Assembly: GCF_037080055.1 (NCBI RefSeq)
Contig: NZ_JBAOJI010000001.1
Span: 620,001 to 684,000 of the forward strand
Direction: 5' to 3'
DNA length: 64,000 nucleotides
Source of the DNA: Halovenus sp037080055
GTDB taxonomy: Archaea > Halobacteriota > Halobacteria > Halobacteriales > Haloarculaceae
The position numbers and the translations under genes were made by a program. Below are positions 61,731-64,000 of this stretch, one piece after another. Below the pieces are notes generated by a model. It did no database searches. It was not told the DNA's origin and was given only the letters and a program-made list of their open reading frames with translations. The stretch's first letter is position 1, and each line of letters begins with the position of its first letter.

Positions 61731-62341
61731 CCCAGCACCTCCGTCTTGTAGTTCGGGGTGTGCTGACTGCCGTAGCCAGCATCGACGGCCGGGCCGATGA
61801 CGCGCGTGACCAGCCCGTCGCCCCCAGCACCCGCGTGAGCGTAGACGACGTTGTACCCCTGATACGCCGCGACGATCACCCCTGCTAAGATCGACGCGAT
61901 CAGGGCTTCGCGATCGGACTGGTCCACCTGTCCAGAGTACCAGGTTGTGTAATTGAAGTACTCCGGTGAGAGGGCAACAGCCTCGTGATTCCCCAGCGTT
62001 ACTCTGACCCGTCCCGGTGGGGCCTGTCTCAATAGCCGGGCAACCAGTGCCAGTGCTTCTTCATTACGCGGCCCGCGATCGACGAGATCGCCATTGAAGA
62101 GGAGAATGTAGTTGTGATCCGCCCAGTGGAGGCGGCCGTCCTCGTCTTCGTCGACGAGAGGATCGTATTCACGATGGTCGGAGAGTGTCAACAGCGCACT
62201 GCGGGCATCGTCGCGGTAGCCGTGAATATCGCTGATGCTGACGATAGCAGGTGCTGACCGCTCGCCTGTCCGCACCTCCTCAGCTGTGTCTCGACCCTCG
62301 CCAGATTCGATCTCTGCCGAGTGGTTGTTGACTGACTTCAC
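61727..62341 (-). CDS. PPP-family metallophosphatase (calcineurin-like)
   Basis: A 204-residue protein from GTG 62341, chosen because a TATA box lies 23-31 bases upstream; an ATG at 62395 is the alternative but precedes the TATA. Motifs: IVSISDIHGY (DxH), LLFNGDLVDRGPRNEEAL (GDxVDRG), VTLGNHEAV (GNHE) and VVYAHAGAG (HAG). These bind the two metals of serine/threonine-type phosphatases or dinucleotide hydrolases. It ends soon after HAG, so the C-terminus may be truncated. It overlaps the zinc-finger gene and appears to be cargo of the integrative element. Confidence 0.85.
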   Translation of the reverse strand: MKSVNNHSAEIESGEGRDTAEEVRTGERSAPAIVSISDIHGYRDDARSALLTLSDHREYDPLVDEDEDGRLHWADHNYILLFNGDLVDRGPRNEEALALVARLLRQAPPGRVRVTLGNHEAVALSPEYFNYTTWYSGQVDQSDREALIASILAGVIVAAYQGYNVVYAHAGAGGDGLVTRVIGPAVDAGYGSQHTPNYKTEVLG

Positions 62342-62363
62342 GCACGTGCGTAGGGACACACGG

Positions 62364-62372
62364 AATAAAATA
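62364..62372 (-). promoter_or_regulatory. TATA box of the metallophosphatase operon
   Basis: TATTTTATT on the minus strand, 23-31 bases before the GTG at 62341; supports a leaderless transcript starting at this GTG. Confidence 0.6.
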
Positions 62373-62630
62373 CGCGGCCGTATTGGTGCCGACAACTAGA
62401 CGAGGATTCACGAGTTCTCTTGAAGCTACAAACACTGTGTTAAGTGACTCAGACCCAACTAATCAGCGCGTTGTGCTGCGCAAGATACACTGGGTTACAC
62501 TATCGACGGGCAACCACACTTGCCCGCTATCTACGCTATGTAAAGCGTTCGATCGGATCAGACTACTGCAGACCAGTGCTTTGCCGGTTATCAATGGGCA
62601 AAGTACTGTCACGTCAGTAGTTGATGAGTT
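62373..62630. other. Gene-free divergent region between phosphatase and nuclease genes
   Basis: Part of a 318-base gap (62342-62659). Apart from the two TATA boxes at its ends, no gene or strong repeat is seen; a plus-strand frame at 62383-62643 has no haloarchaeal protein character. Lower GC than its neighbours. Confidence 0.45.
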
Positions 62631-62640
62631 ATTTTATAAG
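62631..62640 (+). promoter_or_regulatory. TATA box of the nuclease gene
   Basis: ATTTTATAAG, 20-29 bases before ATG 62660. This supports the shorter start and a leaderless mRNA. Confidence 0.65.
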
Positions 62641-62659
62641 TGATACTGGATACACAGAT

Positions 62660-63682
62660 ATGGTCGAACTCAACGAGAGGGAGATTCGCGAACGGATTCG
62701 AGCATTATCTGGTCCCGAATTCGAACGGTTTGTGGCTGCACTCTGGGAGCTACAGGGGTGGACGACAGAGGTAACTGATAGGCGCGGTGATCGGGGGCGG
62801 GACATCATTGCGCGCCGAAACTTCCCATTCGAGCTCACGTTGAAAATCGAAGCCAAAGCATGGAACGAGGAGACTAATATATCCAGTCCGACCATCCGAC
62901 AGTACTCCATCTTGCCCGGCGATGAGGCGGATCATGCTGTCGTGGTCACCAGTAGTTCGTTTACCGGACCTGCCAAGCAGAGCGCCGAACAAAATGAGAT
63001 TAAGTTAGTCGGCAGTACCAAACTGGTAAAACTCGTGCAGAAACTTGGTGCGGAACCATTGCTGACCGACGATGTTGCTGTGGATGACTGGGAGCACGTA
63101 CGGTCAGCGAAACATCTCGACTGGACAGTCGATACGCTGGGAGAGAGTGAGTCTGTCGAAATTATTCAGGGCATCGGCCAGCAACGCGCCGACGTACTGG
63201 CTACTGCTGGTATCCATACTGTTGCCGATCTTGTAGTTGCGGATGTTGAACAGCTCGTCAACCAGACGCCGTTCGCCGAGTCCCGTCTCCGACGGTGGAT
63301 CAATCTCGCAGCCTTTCACCGTGGAAGTGAACGGCCAGATGTAATCGATGGAGTTGGGCAGGAGGCAGTCGAAAAGTTATCCAAAGTGGATATCTACACC
63401 GCGGATGAGTTACAAACTGCCTGCCCAAAAGAAATCGCTGCCGAGATTGAGATTGACGAACGAACGCTCAAACAGTGGGTCGGTGATGCAGCATATCGTG
63501 ATGTTACTGTGGTGACTGAACTTCCGAGAATCGGCTCCGAGCGTGCTAGAGAGTTAGCCAAGGCGGATATCTTTACAGTCGATGACCTCGCTGAAGCCGA
63601 GCCAGAGGATGTAGCGAATCAAACCGGTCTTTCAGGAAGCTTTGGAAATGAATTGATTCAGCAGGCACAGACACATCAGTAG
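62660..63682 (+). CDS. Mrr-like PD-(D/E)xK nuclease with helix-hairpin-helix repeats
   Basis: A 340-residue protein from ATG 62660; the frame is open to 62621. The N-terminal 125 residues are a restriction-endonuclease-like domain: LSGPEFERFVAALWELQGW, GDRGRDIIARR (Asp48) and LKIEAKAW (Glu64-x-Lys66), the complete PD-(D/E)xK set. The remaining part holds three repeats of a helix-hairpin-helix type (IQGIGQQRADVLATAGIHTV, IDGVGQEAVEKLSKVDIYTA, LPRIGSERARELAKADIFTV), a DNA-binding or protein-interaction module. It may be a modification-dependent restriction enzyme or a repair nuclease. No methylase is adjacent. Its codon use is more AT-rich than that of its neighbours. Confidence 0.85.
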   Translation: MVELNEREIRERIRALSGPEFERFVAALWELQGWTTEVTDRRGDRGRDIIARRNFPFELTLKIEAKAWNEETNISSPTIRQYSILPGDEADHAVVVTSSSFTGPAKQSAEQNEIKLVGSTKLVKLVQKLGAEPLLTDDVAVDDWEHVRSAKHLDWTVDTLGESESVEIIQGIGQQRADVLATAGIHTVADLVVADVEQLVNQTPFAESRLRRWINLAAFHRGSERPDVIDGVGQEAVEKLSKVDIYTADELQTACPKEIAAEIEIDERTLKQWVGDAAYRDVTVVTELPRIGSERARELAKADIFTVDDLAEAEPEDVANQTGLSGSFGNELIQQAQTHQ

Positions 63683-63759
63683 TAACAGACCGTCGGGGAA
63701 ATATCCGGCCCAGCTCCATTGACTGTAGTCTATTTTCCCTGTCCTGTTTCAGCTTTAGC

Positions 63760-64000
63760 GTGTCAGAGGAACATTCACACCGACCTGCTGCGGTCCAGCC
63801 TCTGGGAGCGGAAATGTCGGGGCAAAGAGGGTTACAGAAGACAGTGCAAGATGTAGGTCGCGTATTCAGAACCAGAAAGACTCCGAAAGTAGGAGGTACA
63901 CTCATATCTGCTGCGACGCTCTTAGCCCCAAAGGTACCAGTCGCCACTGGCGTCTTTTACTGCAATGGCAGTCTCACGGTGAGTGTCACCATTGGTTTCT
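63760..64000 (+). CDS. Partial protein, N-terminus only, unknown
   Basis: A frame starts at GTG 63760 (or ATG 63814) and is open to the window end, about 80 residues. It begins SEEHSHRPAAVQPLGAEMSG, then a basic region (RVFRTRKTPK) and a hydrophobic stretch (GGTLISAATLLAPKVPVATG). The latter may be a membrane segment. No family recognised and the 3' end is missing. Confidence 0.45.
   Translation, partial: MSEEHSHRPAAVQPLGAEMSGQRGLQKTVQDVGRVFRTRKTPKVGGTLISAATLLAPKVPVATGVFYCNGSLTVSVTIGF

Noticed and set aside
62383..62643. An 86-residue plus-strand open frame before the nuclease gene
   Set aside because: It overlaps the TATA box of the nuclease gene and has no haloarchaeal protein character.
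63963..63994. An inverted repeat around CAATGG...CCATTG at the window end
   Set aside because: It lies inside an open coding frame that is cut by the window edge, and the pairing is imperfect; cannot be judged as a mobile-element end.
1..64000. CRISPR arrays, complete insertion sequences, replication origins or riboswitches
   Set aside because: No regularly spaced repeats, intact transposase genes, orc1/cdc6 genes or known riboswitch cores were seen.

Overview
This is chromosomal DNA of a haloarchaeon (class Halobacteria; genus not assignable from the sequence). The signs are high GC, acidic proteins, leaderless genes with a TATA box about 25-30 bases before the start codon, twin-arginine lipoproteins, Bat-type helix-turn-helix regulators, a SAMP ubiquitin-like protein and the archaeal termination nuclease aCPSF1/FttA. 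There is no rRNA operon or CRISPR array. Two tRNA genes are present: tRNA-Glu(UUC) at 30.0 kb and tRNA-His(GUG) at 39.4 kb.

Left part (0-39 kb), mostly housekeeping and metabolism. In order: a frameshifted halolysin-type protease; an acyl-CoA synthetase divergent from a regulator; a complete five-gene peptide (Dpp/Opp-type) ABC importer (4.5-11 kb); a LOV-domain histidine kinase; FttA; a Zn/Cd-type P1B ATPase with a Bat-like regulator; a membrane histidine kinase; oligoendopeptidase F; copper nitrite reductase NirK. An APC permease lies between two TrkA-type RCK proteins (24.7-27.7 kb). Two beta-oxidation genes are divergent (31-34.4 kb). SAMP2 is followed by an acetyltransferase, then a phosphohexomutase, LarB, a DUF1931 histone-fold protein and RpiA. 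The stretch after tRNA-His holds tandem repeats that each end in a copy of the tRNA 3' end.

Middle-right part (40-60.3 kb), a surface-glycan island. It carries an MsbA/PglK-like ABC exporter, a WecC-like UDP-sugar dehydrogenase, an SDR epimerase/dehydratase, a DegT aminotransferase, a NeuB-type nonulosonate synthase, a TIM-barrel sugar isomerase, a NeuD-type acyltransferase and a NeuA-type CMP transferase. It also has a DUF115/GT42-like protein, two GT4 glycosyltransferases and six alkaline-phosphatase-superfamily enzymes. Together these suggest synthesis of a CMP-activated sialic-acid-like sugar, glycan assembly and export, and possibly phosphoryl- or sulfo-group modification. The six phosphatase-fold proteins have Ser or Thr rather than Cys where the active-site nucleophile is expected, and all end in a similar L-G-Y tail. 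This island is the most novel part of the window.

Right end (60.4-64 kb). A decayed integrative element has a tyrosine recombinase with an in-frame amber codon, a frameshifted zinc-finger protein and a PPP-family phosphatase, all joined by start/stop overlaps. It is followed by an Mrr-like nuclease with helix-hairpin-helix repeats and a gene cut by the window edge.
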